A stretch of 59,460 nucleotides of DNA from Pseudorhodoferax soli (GTDB lineage Bacteria > Pseudomonadota > Gammaproteobacteria > Burkholderiales > Burkholderiaceae_C), in assembly GCF_003337555.1 (NCBI RefSeq), contig NZ_QPJK01000020.1, positions 1 through 59,460 of the forward strand, written 5' to 3'. Shown here piece after piece: positions 34,964-45,609 of this stretch. Positions within the stretch are counted from its first letter, which is position 1. Every line of letters starts with the position of its first letter. The notes beneath the pieces are model-generated. The model was given only the letters and a program-made list of their open reading frames with translations, did no database searches and had not been told where the DNA came from. The position numbers were made by a program, and so were the translations under genes.

Positions 34964-35313
34964 GCGCGTAGCGCCTGCAGGACAAGGCGCAGGTGCTGAA
35001 GGTTCGCGTCGGCCGGAACGCGCACGACGGCCTCGCCCAGCGCGATCTCAATCGGTGCCAAGCCTTCGCGCGCAGTCATCGGCGCTGCATAAGGTTCTGG
35101 CTGCGTGACGGTCACGGGCAACAGCACGGGAGCAGCCGCAGAACAACCCCAGTGCTCCAGCCGCATCCAGTGCCGCAGCAAGTTCGCGTTGACGCCGTGG
35201 CGCACCGCCAGGCCAGAGACCGACACGCCTGGCACGCGGGCATGATCCACCAACCACGCCTTGAATGCCGAGGTGTAGATCCGTTTGCCGTTGCGCATTG
35301 TGCGCTCGACCAT
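34960..35313 (-). CDS. tnpA: IS66 TnpA (second element)
   Basis: 117 residues from MVERTMRNGKRIYTSAFKAW. HTH: VSVSGLAVRHGVNANLLRHWM. The start at 35313 fits the family better than the upstream 35364. Confidence 0.85.
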   Translation of the reverse strand: MVERTMRNGKRIYTSAFKAWLVDHARVPGVSVSGLAVRHGVNANLLRHWMRLEHWGCSAAAPVLLPVTVTQPEPYAAPMTAREGLAPIEIALGEAVVRVPADANLQHLRLVLQALRA

Positions 35314-35373
35314 CGGGCCGCTCCATTGAGAGGTATGTCCAGAGTCCTGCATATGGACACACATGCTCGACGG

Positions 35374-36036
35374 TCAGGGCTGCGCCATCAATGGGGTGGT
35401 GAGGCCACGCTTACCTTTAAGCTCGAGGGGGGCATGAAGGTAGGTCTGTGTGGTCTCGATCGATTCATGACCGAGCCACAGGGAGATCACTGAGGAGTCG
35501 ACGTCCGCCTGCAGCAGTTCCATCGCCGCGCTGTGCCTCAGGACATGCGGCGTCACTCGCTTCGACGCCAACGATGTGCAGTTCTTAACTGCGACGCTCA
35601 TATGCTTGGCTAGGAGCGCCTGGATGCTGTCGGCACTGAGCCTTGCCCCGTGCACGGTGGGGAACAAGGTGCTCGTGCCTCGCCGCGCTGGCTCGTTGAG
35701 CCAATCCTGGAGTGCAGCTCGTCGGGCGTACCTTGCCAGTGGGGTGCATCGTTCCTTGCGGCTTCTGCCGACACGGCGCACGTGCGCGCCGGTGCCGAGA
35801 TGGATCGCATCCCTGTCCAAACCGATCAATTCCGACACGCGCAAGCCGGTCTGGGCTGCGAGCACCAACAAGGGGTGATCGCGGCGGCCGAGCCACGTCG
35901 TCCGGCCGGGAGCGGCAAGGAGCGCTTCGATCTCCGGACGCGTCAGGAGATGCACTTGGCGCTTGTCGTGTCGCTTGTTTGGTATCGCAAGCACGCGCTG
36001 GATAAGGGCGCTTTGGGCCGGCTCCTCGAAGGACAC
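35374..36036 (-). pseudogene. Tyrosine recombinase, catalytic domain (N-terminus lost)
   Basis: 220 residues of an integrase: the first catalytic Arg in TGLRVSELIGL, HxxR in PHVLRHSAAMELL, the late His in WLGHESIETTQ and nucleophile Tyr in TQTYLHAPLE. Related proteins have about 100 further N-terminal residues (core DNA-binding domain), absent here because an IstB fragment starts directly upstream. Catalytic residues are all present, but the protein is probably inactive without the N-terminal domain. Confidence 0.8.
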
Positions 36037-36053
36037 GAACCGGAAGAGCTGCG

Positions 36054-36540
36054 ATGCACGGCATGGCCGTCGCCTGGGCTCACCCAGGCGAGCAAGGCGG
36101 TGGTGCGGGCGCAGGAGCTGGCATCGAGTCCTCGCGCCGGCTCATCGAGCACCTGCTGCAGGCCGAGGCCACGGACCGCACGATGCGCTCGGTCAGCCAC
36201 CAGATGCACGCGGCACGATTCCCGGTGCACCGCGACCTGGCAGGCTTCGACTTCGAGGTCTCGCCGGTGGACCGCGCGCTCGTCACCCAGCTTGCCACGA
36301 CGGCCTTCACAGACAACGCGCGCAAACGTCGTGCTGGTCGGTGGGCCGGGCACCGGGAAGACCCATCTGGCCACGGCCATCGGCCTGTCTGGCATCACCC
36401 GGCATGGCAAGCGGGTGCGGTTCCATTCCGCCGTCGATCCGGTCAACGCGCTGGAGCAGGAGAGAACGCAGGGCAAAGCTGGACCCATCGCCGCGCATGG
36501 TCTCCTCGGCCGCGGGAGCATCCGAGACGCTTGATTGGAG
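36054..36540 (+). pseudogene. IS21-family helper ATPase IstB, broken fragment
   Basis: Pieces in two frames: MRSVSHQMHAARFPVHRDLA and FEVSPVDRALVTQLATTAFT, then after an indel VVLVGGPGTGKTHLATAIGL (Walker A) and SGITRHGKRVRFHSAVDPVN. The C-terminal half, including Walker B, is missing. No istA transposase is adjacent. Confidence 0.85.
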
Positions 36541-36590
36541 ATGCTGGCAGCCTCCAAAACCGTTGGATGCTGCCGCATGCCAACACGACC

Positions 36591-37565
36591 TCAATGCTTG
36601 AACACGAGGTTGTTTTCTTTGGCCACCTTCGCGTACCTTGCGTGATCCGCCTCCATCATTTGCCCGAACTCCTTGCCAGAGCCCCACTGCGACTCCAGTC
36701 CGAGGTCAGCAAGTTTCTGCTTGACGTCCGGCATGTCCATGATCTCTTTCAACGACTCGCTCGTCTTGGCCACAATCTGCGGAGGCACCCCGGACGGCAT
36801 CAGAATGCCCCACCAGGTGCCGAGTTCGAAGGAGCCGGGGACGCCCGCCTCCGTCAGGCTCGGAACCTGCGGAAATGCGGGGGCACGTTCCCGGGACGTC
36901 ACGAGGAGAGCCCGCAGCTTGCCGGAGTCCACAAACGGCTTGATCGACAGCGGCGTGTCGATTGCGAAGTCGGTCTCGCCAGCGACCACGGCGCCTACGG
37001 ACGGAGCGCTTCCCTTGTAGGGAATGTGCATGCCTTTGATGCGGGTCGAGTTCTTGAGCATCTCGGTGGAAAAGTACATGACGCTGCAGCACGAGCTGAA
37101 GTTCAGGCCATCGGCCTTCTTTTCGGAAGCAGCTTTGAGATCTCCGAACGTTTTGATCTCCGACTTGCTGTTGACGACAAGTACGAGAGAAGATTGTGCG
37201 AGCTGGGCCACCGGCGTAAAGTCACGGGCGGCGTCGTAAGGCTGGGAGGTTTGAACGATGCGGTTCAGGACGAAGTCCAGCGTGAAGAGGCCGATGTAGT
37301 AGCCATCCTTCTTCCCATTGGCCACTGCAGCAGCGCCGACCATGCTTTCGCCACCTGCCCGGTTCTCGACGACCGTGGTGACGCCCCACAACTCGCCGAG
37401 CTTCTGCGCAACCACACGTCCCAGAACGTCGGACGCTCCACCTGGAGGGAATGGAATCACGAGCGTCACCGTCTTGCCCTTCTCGGGGAAGTCCGTGGCC
37501 TGCACGGATGTCAGGCCCGCTGCCATCGCGATAGCTGCGATGCCCAGTTTTGTTGTCAATCGCAT
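36591..37565 (-). CDS. Bug/TctC-type periplasmic binding protein (4)
   Basis: 324 residues, signal MRLTTKLGIAAIAMAAGLTSVQA. Core: VTLVIPFPPGGASDVLGRVV, TVVENRAGGESMVGAAAVAN, MHIPYKGSAPSVGAVVAGE. A CC pair (FSSCCSVMYF) groups it with Bug 3. Last gene of the nine-gene leftward operon of module 2, 42 bases behind GMC 2. Confidence 0.93.
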   Translation of the reverse strand: MRLTTKLGIAAIAMAAGLTSVQATDFPEKGKTVTLVIPFPPGGASDVLGRVVAQKLGELWGVTTVVENRAGGESMVGAAAVANGKKDGYYIGLFTLDFVLNRIVQTSQPYDAARDFTPVAQLAQSSLVLVVNSKSEIKTFGDLKAASEKKADGLNFSSCCSVMYFSTEMLKNSTRIKGMHIPYKGSAPSVGAVVAGETDFAIDTPLSIKPFVDSGKLRALLVTSRERAPAFPQVPSLTEAGVPGSFELGTWWGILMPSGVPPQIVAKTSESLKEIMDMPDVKQKLADLGLESQWGSGKEFGQMMEADHARYAKVAKENNLVFKH

Positions 37566-37607
37566 GTCGTCTCCTTGGGTTGAATCAGGGCCTAGCGGGC
37601 CCCACGC

Positions 37608-39230
37608 TTACGTTTGGGCCGTCCGCAGGATCAGATCGCTTGCTTTTTCCGCGATCATCACGGTGGGTGAGTTGGTGTTTCCGGACACGAGGCGCGGCAT
37701 GATGGAGGCGTCGACCACGCGAAGCTTGGGAACCCCGTGCACACGCAACTGAGGATCCACGACCGCAAGGTCGTCCGTGCCCATCTTGCAAGTGCCAGAT
37801 GGGTGGAAGATGGTCCCGCTCGTTTTTCGCAGGTATTCCAGAATCTCCACATCGTCTTGAACTTCGGGGCCTGGTTGGTACTCGGCCTCGACGTACCTTG
37901 CAAGCGGCGTCTGCTTGACCAGGCGACGGACGAATTTCAAGCCCTCCACCATGCACCGCCGATCGGTCTCGGTCGCGAGGTAGTTCGCGACGATGCGCGG
38001 CGCTGCCGATGGGTCTGCCGACTTGAGATGCAGCGAGCCACGAGACTCCGGACGCAGTTGGCAAACTTGCAGCGTTGCGCCCGACCAAGTGTGAGGAACG
38101 TACCGCACACCGTCCGCCGAAAGCGCCCCAAAGTGACATTGGATGTCCGGCGTTCTGGAGTCGGGCAGAACGCGCGTGAACAGCCCGCCGACCGAGGCCG
38201 GATGAGCCAGCGCACCGCGACGGAACAGAAGGTACTCCAGCCCGAGTCCGACCTTTCCGACGGGCGAGCTCAGCCGATCGTTGAGGCTGATGCGTCGGTT
38301 CAAGCGCACCACCACCTTGGCGTTCAGGTGATCTTGGAGGTTTCGCCCAACGCCAGGGAGGTGGTGAACGGCGTGGACGCCTGCGTCGATCAGCTCGGAA
38401 CTCGGACCGATGCCCGACAGCATCAGCAGTTGAGGGCTCTGCAGCGCGCCTGCCGAAACGACAATCTCCCGATGAGCGAACGCCTCGCGCAGCACGCCGT
38501 CCTGAAGGTACTGGACGCTGGTCGCAGCGCCGCCCCTCGTGACGATCCGCTGCACCTTCGCTCGCGTCTCCACCCGTAGGTTTTGCCGCTTCATCGCCGG
38601 GCGGAGGTAGGCGACAGCCGTGCTGCATCGTCGCCCGTTGCGCACAAAAAACTGGTAGTAGCCTGCGCCCTCCTGCGAGGGTCCGTTGAAGTCGTCGTTC
38701 CGCGGCACACCGAGGTTGACTGCGGCATCGAACGCCGCCTCCATGAGATCGTCGCGGTGCTGGATGTCGGAAGCCCACAGCGGCCCTTGATCGCCATGCC
38801 AGGTGCTGCCCCCCCGTTCGTTGTGCTCACTTTTCAGGAAGTACGGGAGCACGTCGTTCCATCCCCAACCTGGGCTTCCCTCCCGGTTCCAGACGTCATA
38901 GTCCTCCGCTTGCCCGCGAATGAACACCAGGCCATTGATGGAGCTGGAGCCGCCGAGAACCACTCCGCGCGGCCACACCAGCTGTCGGCCAGCGAGCGCC
39001 TCTTCAGGCTCCGTCACGAACTGGCGGGTGTATCGCTCGTCGTAGACCGCCTTGCCATAACCAAGCGGCATGTGGATCCAGAAGGTCGAATCCATTGGCC
39101 CGGCTTCAAGCAGAAGGACCGAATGCTTCCCTGACTCGCTGAGGCGGGCCGCAAGAACGCACCCTGCCGATCCGGCGCCGATGACGACGAAATCGTAAGG
39201 ATGATCCAGCGGTGTCGCGGCGGCGGACAT
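37608..39230 (-). CDS. GMC-family FAD oxidoreductase (2)
   Basis: 540 residues. FAD motif VVIGAGSAGCVLAARLSESG, GMC signatures WPRGVVLGGSSSINGLVFIRG and SAGALQSPQLLMLSGIG, active-site HPSGTCKMG and NTNSPTVMIAEKASDLI. Closely related to GMC 1 (WIHMPLGYGKAVYDERYTRQF against WIHLPIGYGKTMWSPKYNWRF). It oxidises an alcohol to an aldehyde. The aldehyde dehydrogenase gene ends 11 bases upstream, so the two probably work in series. Confidence 0.92.
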   Translation of the reverse strand: MSAAATPLDHPYDFVVIGAGSAGCVLAARLSESGKHSVLLLEAGPMDSTFWIHMPLGYGKAVYDERYTRQFVTEPEEALAGRQLVWPRGVVLGGSSSINGLVFIRGQAEDYDVWNREGSPGWGWNDVLPYFLKSEHNERGGSTWHGDQGPLWASDIQHRDDLMEAAFDAAVNLGVPRNDDFNGPSQEGAGYYQFFVRNGRRCSTAVAYLRPAMKRQNLRVETRAKVQRIVTRGGAATSVQYLQDGVLREAFAHREIVVSAGALQSPQLLMLSGIGPSSELIDAGVHAVHHLPGVGRNLQDHLNAKVVVRLNRRISLNDRLSSPVGKVGLGLEYLLFRRGALAHPASVGGLFTRVLPDSRTPDIQCHFGALSADGVRYVPHTWSGATLQVCQLRPESRGSLHLKSADPSAAPRIVANYLATETDRRCMVEGLKFVRRLVKQTPLARYVEAEYQPGPEVQDDVEILEYLRKTSGTIFHPSGTCKMGTDDLAVVDPQLRVHGVPKLRVVDASIMPRLVSGNTNSPTVMIAEKASDLILRTAQT

Positions 39231-39241
39231 GGCTTAGCAGG

Positions 39242-40678
39242 TCAAACGCTGACCGAAGACACCAGCCGAGTGTTGAGGTAGGCTTCCACGGCTTCTGGTC
39301 CACCTTCGGACCCGTAGCCGGAATCTCCCACACCCACGAACGGAAGCTCCGGGAACGCGTTAGCGCCCTGGTTGATCCAGAGCATTCCCACTGCAACGTC
39401 CTGGCTCAGTCTGTGCGCAGTGGACAGCGAGCGGGTGAACGCGTATCCCGCGAGACCGTAGGGCAGACGGTTGGCTTCACCGATAGCGTCATCCAAAGTG
39501 GAGAATCGACGGATCGCTGCGACGGGCCCAAACGGCTCTTCGTTGAAAACTCTTGCATCGAGCGGCACGTCTGCGAGGACGGTGGGCTGCCAGAAGTTTC
39601 CACCCTCGCTGCCGCTGGCCCCGCCAGTGAGCAACTTGGCGCCCCGATCGACAGCGTCCGAAGTCAGGTCACGCATGGCGGACACGCGCCGGGTGTTGGC
39701 CAGCGGCCCCATCTGAGTGGCGGCATCGAGTCCATCACCCACGCGCAGTTCTGCGGCGTGCCGCGCCAGCGCTGCGGCAAACTCATCGGCCACCGCGTCG
39801 TGAACCAAGAATCGGGTGGGAGCCACGCATACTTGACCAGCATTGCGGAACTTGGTCCCGCCGGCAGCACGTACGGCAAGCGCCAGATCGGCATCTTCTG
39901 CAACGATCACAGGGGCATGTCCGCCCAGTTCCATCGTCACGCGCTTCATGTGGCTTCCCGCCAAGGCCGCCAGCTGTTTGCCCACTGCAGTGGATCCTGT
40001 GAAGCTGATCTTTCGGATCGCCGGGTGAGCAATCAGGTACTCCGAGATCTCCGATGGGACCCCATAGACAAGGCCGATCACACCTTCAGGGCAACCTGCC
40101 TCGACGAACGCGCGGATCAAGGCTGCGGGCGCAGCCGGAGTTTCCTCTGGGGCCTTGACCACGATGGAACAGCCCGCTGCCAGCGCACCGCAGACCTTGC
40201 GCACAATCTGGTTGATGGGAAAGTTCCAGGGAGTGAACGCGGCCACCGGGCCCACGGGATCCTTCACAACCATGTTGCGCGTTGCGGAATCACGTGCTGG
40301 CACGATCCGGCCGTAAACACGAGTGGCCTCTTCGGAGAACCATTCGACGATGTCGGCCGAGCGATCGATCTCGCCGCGTGCTTCTGCCAGCGGCTTTCCT
40401 TGCTCCAGTGTCAGCAGCCGCGCCGTTTCATCGGCATTGGCCCGCAGCCGCCCAGCTGCATCGCGCATGATGCGACCGCGCTGGTACGCTGGCATTTTTC
40501 GCCACGTTTCGAATCCGGCGCGTGCCGCCAGTGCGGCCCGCTGAAGATCTTCGGTGCTGGCATGAGCGACCGTTCCGATCGACTTTCCCGTTGCAGGGTT
40601 CACCACCTCCAGTGTCCGTCCATCGGCCGCGGCGCAGAACCGACCGTTGATGAGAAGCTCGGTGTTGGGATAGCTCAT
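39242..40678 (-). CDS. NAD(P)-dependent aldehyde dehydrogenase, succinate-semialdehyde type
   Basis: 478 residues from [20 protein letters not shown]. The catalytic Cys is in [15 protein letters not shown], the Glu in [14 protein letters not shown], and Asn in [14 protein letters not shown]. The N-terminal LINGRF and end [16 protein letters not shown] are typical of the GabD-like branch. It probably oxidises the semialdehyde made by the flanking GMC enzymes to the acid. A 51-residue N-terminal extension in the longer frame is not used. Confidence 0.9.
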   Translation of the reverse strand: MSYPNTELLINGRFCAAADGRTLEVVNPATGKSIGTVAHASTEDLQRAALAARAGFETWRKMPAYQRGRIMRDAAGRLRANADETARLLTLEQGKPLAEARGEIDRSADIVEWFSEEATRVYGRIVPARDSATRNMVVKDPVGPVAAFTPWNFPINQIVRKVCGALAAGCSIVVKAPEETPAAPAALIRAFVEAGCPEGVIGLVYGVPSEISEYLIAHPAIRKISFTGSTAVGKQLAALAGSHMKRVTMELGGHAPVIVAEDADLALAVRAAGGTKFRNAGQVCVAPTRFLVHDAVADEFAAALARHAAELRVGDGLDAATQMGPLANTRRVSAMRDLTSDAVDRGAKLLTGGASGSEGGNFWQPTVLADVPLDARVFNEEPFGPVAAIRRFSTLDDAIGEANRLPYGLAGYAFTRSLSTAHRLSQDVAVGMLWINQGANAFPELPFVGVGDSGYGSEGGPEAVEAYLNTRLVSSVSV

Positions 40679-40781
40679 GGATACTGACCTTTCAGAAACG
40701 TTGGGATGAGTTCGCCTGGGCACTGCCGTCAAACGGCCTTGCCAAAATGATCGAGGGAGGGGGAAGCCTAGAGGCCGGGTG

Positions 40782-42410
40782 TCACCGCATGCGAGCGTCC
40801 TGGCGGATGATTTCGGCCGCTCGTTCGCCAATCATGATCGTGGGAATGTTCGTGTTGCTCGAGACCTGGATCGGCATGACGGAAGCGTCGGCAACGCGCA
40901 GGCCTGTGATGCCGTGGACACGCAGCCGGGCGTCCACCACGGAGCTTCCGGCCGCTCCCATGCGGCATGTCGCGATCGGATGCCAGCACGTGCTGCTGGT
41001 GCGACGCGCGTAGTCCAGCAACTCCTCATCGGAGTCCTCCTCAAGCGGCGGTCTGGTTGCACCCTTGATCAGCTGGGACAGCGCAGGTTGCCTGGCGATC
41101 CCGCGAAGCATCTTCATCAAACGCAACGTGACGTCACGGTCCAGTGCGTGGGAGAAGTAGTTGGGCTGGATCTGCGGCGACATGAAAGGATCGCGCGATC
41201 CGATATGGGTGTTGCCGCGCGACTCCGGGTACAGGAAGTAGCCACCGATATGAAAGCCCGAGAAGTCATCGATACCCGTCTTCACACTGGTGGCCAGCCT
41301 CGATGTACCGCTGGTCAAACCGACCTGCAACCGCACGTCGGGGCAGCTCAAGCCTTCCCGGGTGCGAACGAACGCTGTTCCGGTGATCCCCGTTGTGGCA
41401 AAGAGCCCGTCGCCGCGCACGAAGTACCTCGCCAACTCCACGGCCATTCGCACACGGCTGCGGAGCAGGTCATTGACGGTGTAAGGATGGCGGCATTCGT
41501 AGTTCAGCCGCGGCATGATGTGGTCTTGCAAATGCTCGCCCACATCGGGCAAGTGATGGGTGATCGGCACACCGAGGCGCGACAGCCAATCGGCATTGCC
41601 TACACCCGACAGCTCAAGAATTTGAGGCGACCTCACAGCCCCTGCACACAGGATCACCTCGCGCCGGGCGGAAGCCCTGGCCACGGATCCGTCAGGTAGG
41701 AAGTACTCGACTCCCACGGCCACGCGGCCGGTGAAGCGAATGCGGCTGGCGACGGCCCCGACCAAGACATGAAGGTTCTTGCGACGGCGAGCAGGCTCCA
41801 GATACGCCAGCGACGTGTTGCACCTCCTCCCGCCCCGCCGGTTCATCTGCATGTGCGAAACGCCTTCGGCGTTCCGGTCGTTGTAGTCATGGACCCGTGG
41901 AATCCCGGACTGCTCGCAAGCCGTCACAAAGGCTTCAGACAATGGATTGGGCGGCGATTTGACGATCGAGACAGGGCCTGACGTGCCCCGGATCGCCGGA
42001 TCCCCCTCCGCGAACGATTCAAGCTTCATGAAAGCCGGCAGCACGTCGTCAAAGCCCCATCCTGGGCACCCAGCATCGCGCCAATCGTCGTAGCGTCGTG
42101 GATGCCCCCGAACGGCGAGCATTCCGTTCACCGAACTCGACCCCCCAAGCATCTTTCCGCTGGGCCAGTAGATCTGGTTCTGATGCAGTTCCGGTTGCGG
42201 TACCGTCTCGGTCTTCCACACGTAGCGGTCGTCGGCCAACATACGGCCGACGCCGAGCGGAATCCGAACGAACGGACTTCTGTCGCGTTGTCCCGCCTCG
42301 AGCAGCAGGACCGTGACTGAGCGATCTTCCGTCAGGCGGGCGGCGACGACGGCACCCGCTGATCCCGCTCCGACGATGATGTAGTCGTAGGTTTTTTCTG
42401 TCGAAATCAT
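40782..42410 (-). CDS. GMC-family FAD oxidoreductase (3)
   Basis: 542 residues from [22 protein letters not shown] signatures [21 protein letters not shown] and [17 protein letters not shown]; active-site region [10 protein letters not shown] replaces the usual HPSGT, so the substrate pocket differs from GMC 1 and 2. Ends [20 protein letters not shown]. It lies between the acyl-CoA synthetase and aldehyde dehydrogenase genes of the same operon. Confidence 0.9.
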   Translation of the reverse strand: MISTEKTYDYIIVGAGSAGAVVAARLTEDRSVTVLLLEAGQRDRSPFVRIPLGVGRMLADDRYVWKTETVPQPELHQNQIYWPSGKMLGGSSSVNGMLAVRGHPRRYDDWRDAGCPGWGFDDVLPAFMKLESFAEGDPAIRGTSGPVSIVKSPPNPLSEAFVTACEQSGIPRVHDYNDRNAEGVSHMQMNRRGGRRCNTSLAYLEPARRRKNLHVLVGAVASRIRFTGRVAVGVEYFLPDGSVARASARREVILCAGAVRSPQILELSGVGNADWLSRLGVPITHHLPDVGEHLQDHIMPRLNYECRHPYTVNDLLRSRVRMAVELARYFVRGDGLFATTGITGTAFVRTREGLSCPDVRLQVGLTSGTSRLATSVKTGIDDFSGFHIGGYFLYPESRGNTHIGSRDPFMSPQIQPNYFSHALDRDVTLRLMKMLRGIARQPALSQLIKGATRPPLEEDSDEELLDYARRTSSTCWHPIATCRMGAAGSSVVDARLRVHGITGLRVADASVMPIQVSSNTNIPTIMIGERAAEIIRQDARMR

Positions 42411-42478
42411 AAGAACCACCGCACACTGACCAATCCACGCGCCTCCCACCGGAGGCGCACTTGCGCCGCACCCGGCGA

Positions 42479-44005
42479 TCAGCTGGACGCTTCGCTGACC
42501 TGTCGTGCTGCTTCGAGCCGTTGCGCCAGGGCCTTCCGATCGACCTTGCCCACCGCGTTCTCAGGCAGATCTGCCACGAAGTGGTACTCCACCGGCTGAT
42601 GGATCCGCGACAATTCGGTGACAACCGCGGCAGTCATCGCCGCTGGCGCCAGCTGCTCACCCGCGCTCGTCTTCGACCGGACCACGAAGGCGACTGGCAC
42701 TTCGCCAAGATCCTCATCTCGTCGACCAACGACGCAGCAGGCTTGGACGCCCTCGACCTTGGTCAGGACACTTTCAATGAGGTTCGGCGACAGGTTCTCG
42801 CCTCCCCTGATGATCACGTCTTTGATCCGGCCGGTGATGGCCAAGTAGCCGTCCTCGTCGAATCGGCCGAGATCGCCCGTGCGAAGCACCCCACCCTCGA
42901 CTGGAGCAGGAATGCCCGCGCTGCCGTCCAAGAGATAGCCGAGCATCAAGCTCGGTCCTGCGATGCAGATTTCCCCGTCCCTTCCGGCTTCCGTGATCCT
43001 TCGGCCCTTGTCGTCGGCTAAGAACACATCCTGGCCCTCCAGGACGGTTCCAACCGTCCCAAGGCGGCGAGCAAGCGGCGGGTTCATCGTCGATGTGCAG
43101 GTCGCTTCGGAAAGCCCGTACGAGATGACAAGCGGCGTTCCAAACTTCTCCTCAACGCGACGTTGAAGCTCCTGTGTGATCGGTGCGGACCCACAACGGA
43201 GCATTCGGATCTTGGAAAGCGCTGCGTTGGAAAATTCCTGGCCCAGGAGGCGTGAGTACATTGTCGGCACGCCCGTGACGATGGACGGCCGGAACCGATC
43301 GAAGAGACGGGGTACGTCCTCGGCCTTGAATCGCCCTGCCAAAGCAATGGACGCTCCGACGAGCAACGGTGCAAGCAATTGGTTGTTGACGCCGTTCGTA
43401 TGAAAGAGCGGCATCAAATGAAGGAGCACGTCTTCACCGCTCAGCTTGCTGTGCTGCGCGACACCCTTGGCATTGACCAACAGCCCGAGATGGCTTTGGA
43501 GGACACCCTTCGGTTTGCCGCTACTGCCGGATGTGAACAGAAGAAAGGCGGGCTGCATCGGATCCGTCCCGGTGCTCCACCAAACGGATTCACCTGGCTC
43601 CAAGGACGCTGCGTCGATCACATGCCCGTCCTCGAGATTTGGACCGGCGTTGGCGTCTGCGTTCGACTCGTCAGCGATCAACCACGTCAGGCGCGCAGCG
43701 GCGAAGCGCCGACGCAGCTCCTCGGCCCCTAGTTTCGGCTCGAGAACGCAGGGGCATGCGCCGCAGGCGAGGACTGCAAGCAGCAGTTCGCACTGGAGAA
43801 CCGATCTGTCCATGGCGATGGCCACCCGATCGCCCTCCTGAACCCCCCGAGCACGCAGGGCATGGGACAGCTGGCCTACTTCCTGGTGCAAGGCACCGTA
43901 TGTCAGCGCTTCTTCATCGGTTCGAATGGCGACGCATTCACGTCGCCCGGCGCTTGACCAGAGATCGTGGAACGCTTGGATGAGCGTTGTGTGGCGTGCT
44001 TCCAT
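42479..44005 (-). CDS. Acyl-CoA synthetase (AMP-forming)
   Basis: 508 residues. Adenylation motifs: FLLFTSGSSGKPKGVLQSHL (A3), ISYGLSEATCTSTMNPP (A5), GEICIAGPSLMLGYL and RTGDLGRFDEDGYLAITGR (A7), RIKDVIIRGGENLSP (A8) and the C-terminal catalytic Lys in ENAVGKVDRKAL. It activates a carboxylic acid to its CoA ester with ATP. AGGTGA lies ahead of ATG 44005; a GTG at 44014 overlapping the previous stop is an alternative. Confidence 0.9.
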   Translation of the reverse strand: MEARHTTLIQAFHDLWSSAGRRECVAIRTDEEALTYGALHQEVGQLSHALRARGVQEGDRVAIAMDRSVLQCELLLAVLACGACPCVLEPKLGAEELRRRFAAARLTWLIADESNADANAGPNLEDGHVIDAASLEPGESVWWSTGTDPMQPAFLLFTSGSSGKPKGVLQSHLGLLVNAKGVAQHSKLSGEDVLLHLMPLFHTNGVNNQLLAPLLVGASIALAGRFKAEDVPRLFDRFRPSIVTGVPTMYSRLLGQEFSNAALSKIRMLRCGSAPITQELQRRVEEKFGTPLVISYGLSEATCTSTMNPPLARRLGTVGTVLEGQDVFLADDKGRRITEAGRDGEICIAGPSLMLGYLLDGSAGIPAPVEGGVLRTGDLGRFDEDGYLAITGRIKDVIIRGGENLSPNLIESVLTKVEGVQACCVVGRRDEDLGEVPVAFVVRSKTSAGEQLAPAAMTAAVVTELSRIHQPVEYHFVADLPENAVGKVDRKALAQRLEAARQVSEASS

Positions 44006-44010
44006 CGCTA

Positions 44011-44748
44011 TCACCTGAGGGCGATTCGGGCGTCGCTCTCGAACTGCCCGTCAGCATCCAACGCCGCCAATGCTGCCCGCTCCCGAGCCGTCGGGAGCGC
44101 CGTAGGCTCGGCCTGCCTGCTGTCAAACGAGAATCCAGTGCGCAGACGCACCTCTTCCAACGAAGCAGCGGGGTGCCAAGATTGCAGTGCGAGGCGTCCA
44201 TCTCTCTTGACGAAGACGGCGATCGGTGTGACGACACCGTGGAATCCGCCCCAGGAGGTCCTGAAATCAAGCTTCTCCACCAAAGTCCTGGTGGAATGCT
44301 CGGTTCTCCAAGTGCAAGCGCGCTTGGCCGTAGGAAGCATGACAGCGCCACCTCCACCGCCGGGCAGTCGGACCTTCGGCTTGTGCCAATCGCCGATCGC
44401 AGAATTGTTTGCGCAGCCTTCTCCGTCGATCTGTGCTGCGCCGAGGAAGGTAAGGTCCATACGGCCCCGTGTGCACAGGTCGTAGAAGTCCTCGTTGGCA
44501 AAGATGGATGCGGATTGTTCGGCCAGCACGGGATCTGAACTCGACAACGGAATGTGCGACGGCTTTGGGTCGACACCTCCGGCCACGTTGATGTAGATGA
44601 AATCGTCGTCGTAAGCCTTCTTCGCCAGAAGGCACGCCAACATCGGAAGAGTCGAGTTGACGCCGCTGAAGGTGATCTCACCAGGGCGGATGAACCGCGC
44701 GAGGTTGATCGCGATGTACGAGAAGCCGGTCCATTCGTTGGCGTTCAT
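44011..44748 (-). CDS. CoA-transferase family I, subunit B (2), IpdB-like
   Basis: 245 residues from MNANEWTGFSYIAINLARFI. Motifs: LTFLGAAQIDGEGCANNSAIGD, VRLPGGGGGAVMLPTAKRAC, GVVTPIAVFVKRDGRLALQS. The GGGGGA loop and AQID segment resemble IpdB of the steroid-ring-cleavage enzymes and other class I CoA-transferase beta subunits. The start overlaps the subunit A stop by 4 bases. Confidence 0.87.
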   Translation of the reverse strand: MNANEWTGFSYIAINLARFIRPGEITFSGVNSTLPMLACLLAKKAYDDDFIYINVAGGVDPKPSHIPLSSSDPVLAEQSASIFANEDFYDLCTRGRMDLTFLGAAQIDGEGCANNSAIGDWHKPKVRLPGGGGGAVMLPTAKRACTWRTEHSTRTLVEKLDFRTSWGGFHGVVTPIAVFVKRDGRLALQSWHPAASLEEVRLRTGFSFDSRQAEPTALPTARERAALAALDADGQFESDARIALR

Positions 44749-45575
44749 GCCTTCTCCTTCACTTCGGGGGCAGCAGCGAGATGCTTGGCAAGGGCGTCTT
44801 CGCCCGCTTCCAGGTATGCCTCGACCGCCGGATAGTCGATCTCGTAAGCGGGCCAGCACGAGCCTGGCCACGCGCCAGAGGGCACGATGGAGAAGGCTTC
44901 CACCATGAAGTACGGCACAACGGTCGCTTCCGGCGTCGCAGCGAAAACGCCGCTGTCGACCGTCCGCTCGGCTACGACCAGGACGCTCTTGGCAGCGCGG
45001 GACATGATCCGATCCCAGTGATAGGTCCCCGACACGCGAACGTTGCCGAGTTCATCGACCTCGGATGCGTGGATCACGGCATAGTCCGGCTGGATCGCTG
45101 GAATCACCCAGACGGGGTCACCCTTTCCGTATGGATCGGGCAAGCATTTCCAATCGTTCAGGCTTGCGATGTCGCTGCCGTGCACGCCTCCGCAGGGCTG
45201 GAACGGGATTCCGAAGGCCGCTGCTCGCAGGCCGGCCGTGAGCGTCGCGCAGGCGTGCTCCTCCAGCTGTGCGGTACCCGACTCGATCGCCTTGCGATAG
45301 TAGGGCGCCAGGCCGAAGTTGCCCTCCATGGCTACGATGCCAGCGCGCACCTTTCGTACGCAGCCTGCGCGGCACAGGATGTCGATGTCATAACCCGGAG
45401 ACTGCTTGATGATCTCCAGATCCTTCTTTTTCTGTCGGATCAGTTCGCGTACGAACGCAAACGGGCCGCGATGCAGGAAGCTGCCGCCCAAGGCCATGGA
45501 TGACCCGTTGGGTACCTTTGCGACCAGCTCACTCAATGCAAGCTGTCGACCTGTTCCTGAAAAGCCTGATGGCAT
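44745..45575 (-). CDS. CoA-transferase family I, subunit A (2), IpdA-like
   Basis: 276 residues. LVAKVPNGSSMALGGSFLHRGPFAFVRELI is the typical N-terminus; then DIDILCRAGCVRKVRAGIVAMEGNFGLAP and VIPAIQPDYAVIHASEVDELGNVRV. Either transfers CoA or hydrolyses a C-C bond of a CoA ester as IpdAB does. Its pathway context (CaiB, crotonase, synthetase) suits an acyl-CoA degradation route. Confidence 0.87.
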   Translation of the reverse strand: MPSGFSGTGRQLALSELVAKVPNGSSMALGGSFLHRGPFAFVRELIRQKKKDLEIIKQSPGYDIDILCRAGCVRKVRAGIVAMEGNFGLAPYYRKAIESGTAQLEEHACATLTAGLRAAAFGIPFQPCGGVHGSDIASLNDWKCLPDPYGKGDPVWVIPAIQPDYAVIHASEVDELGNVRVSGTYHWDRIMSRAAKSVLVVAERTVDSGVFAATPEATVVPYFMVEAFSIVPSGAWPGSCWPAYEIDYPAVEAYLEAGEDALAKHLAAAPEVKEKA

Positions 45576-45609
45576 CTTTGTCTCCTGTGTGTGCGTGTCG
45601 CCGGTGCGA

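Larger units (their letters stand above)
32974..35313 (-). mobile_element. Second IS66-family element, decayed
   Basis: tnpA and tnpB are intact, tnpC has frameshifts and a large internal deletion, and a passenger gene follows tnpC. All are on the - strand. Its protein sequences differ strongly from the element at 7890, so it is another IS66 subgroup. Terminal repeats were not identified with confidence; the given limits are those of the coding region. Confidence 0.75.

Noticed and set aside
39212-40687. 491-residue + strand frame opposite the aldehyde dehydrogenase gene
   Set aside because: Covers the dehydrogenase in antisense and contains no recognisable domain.
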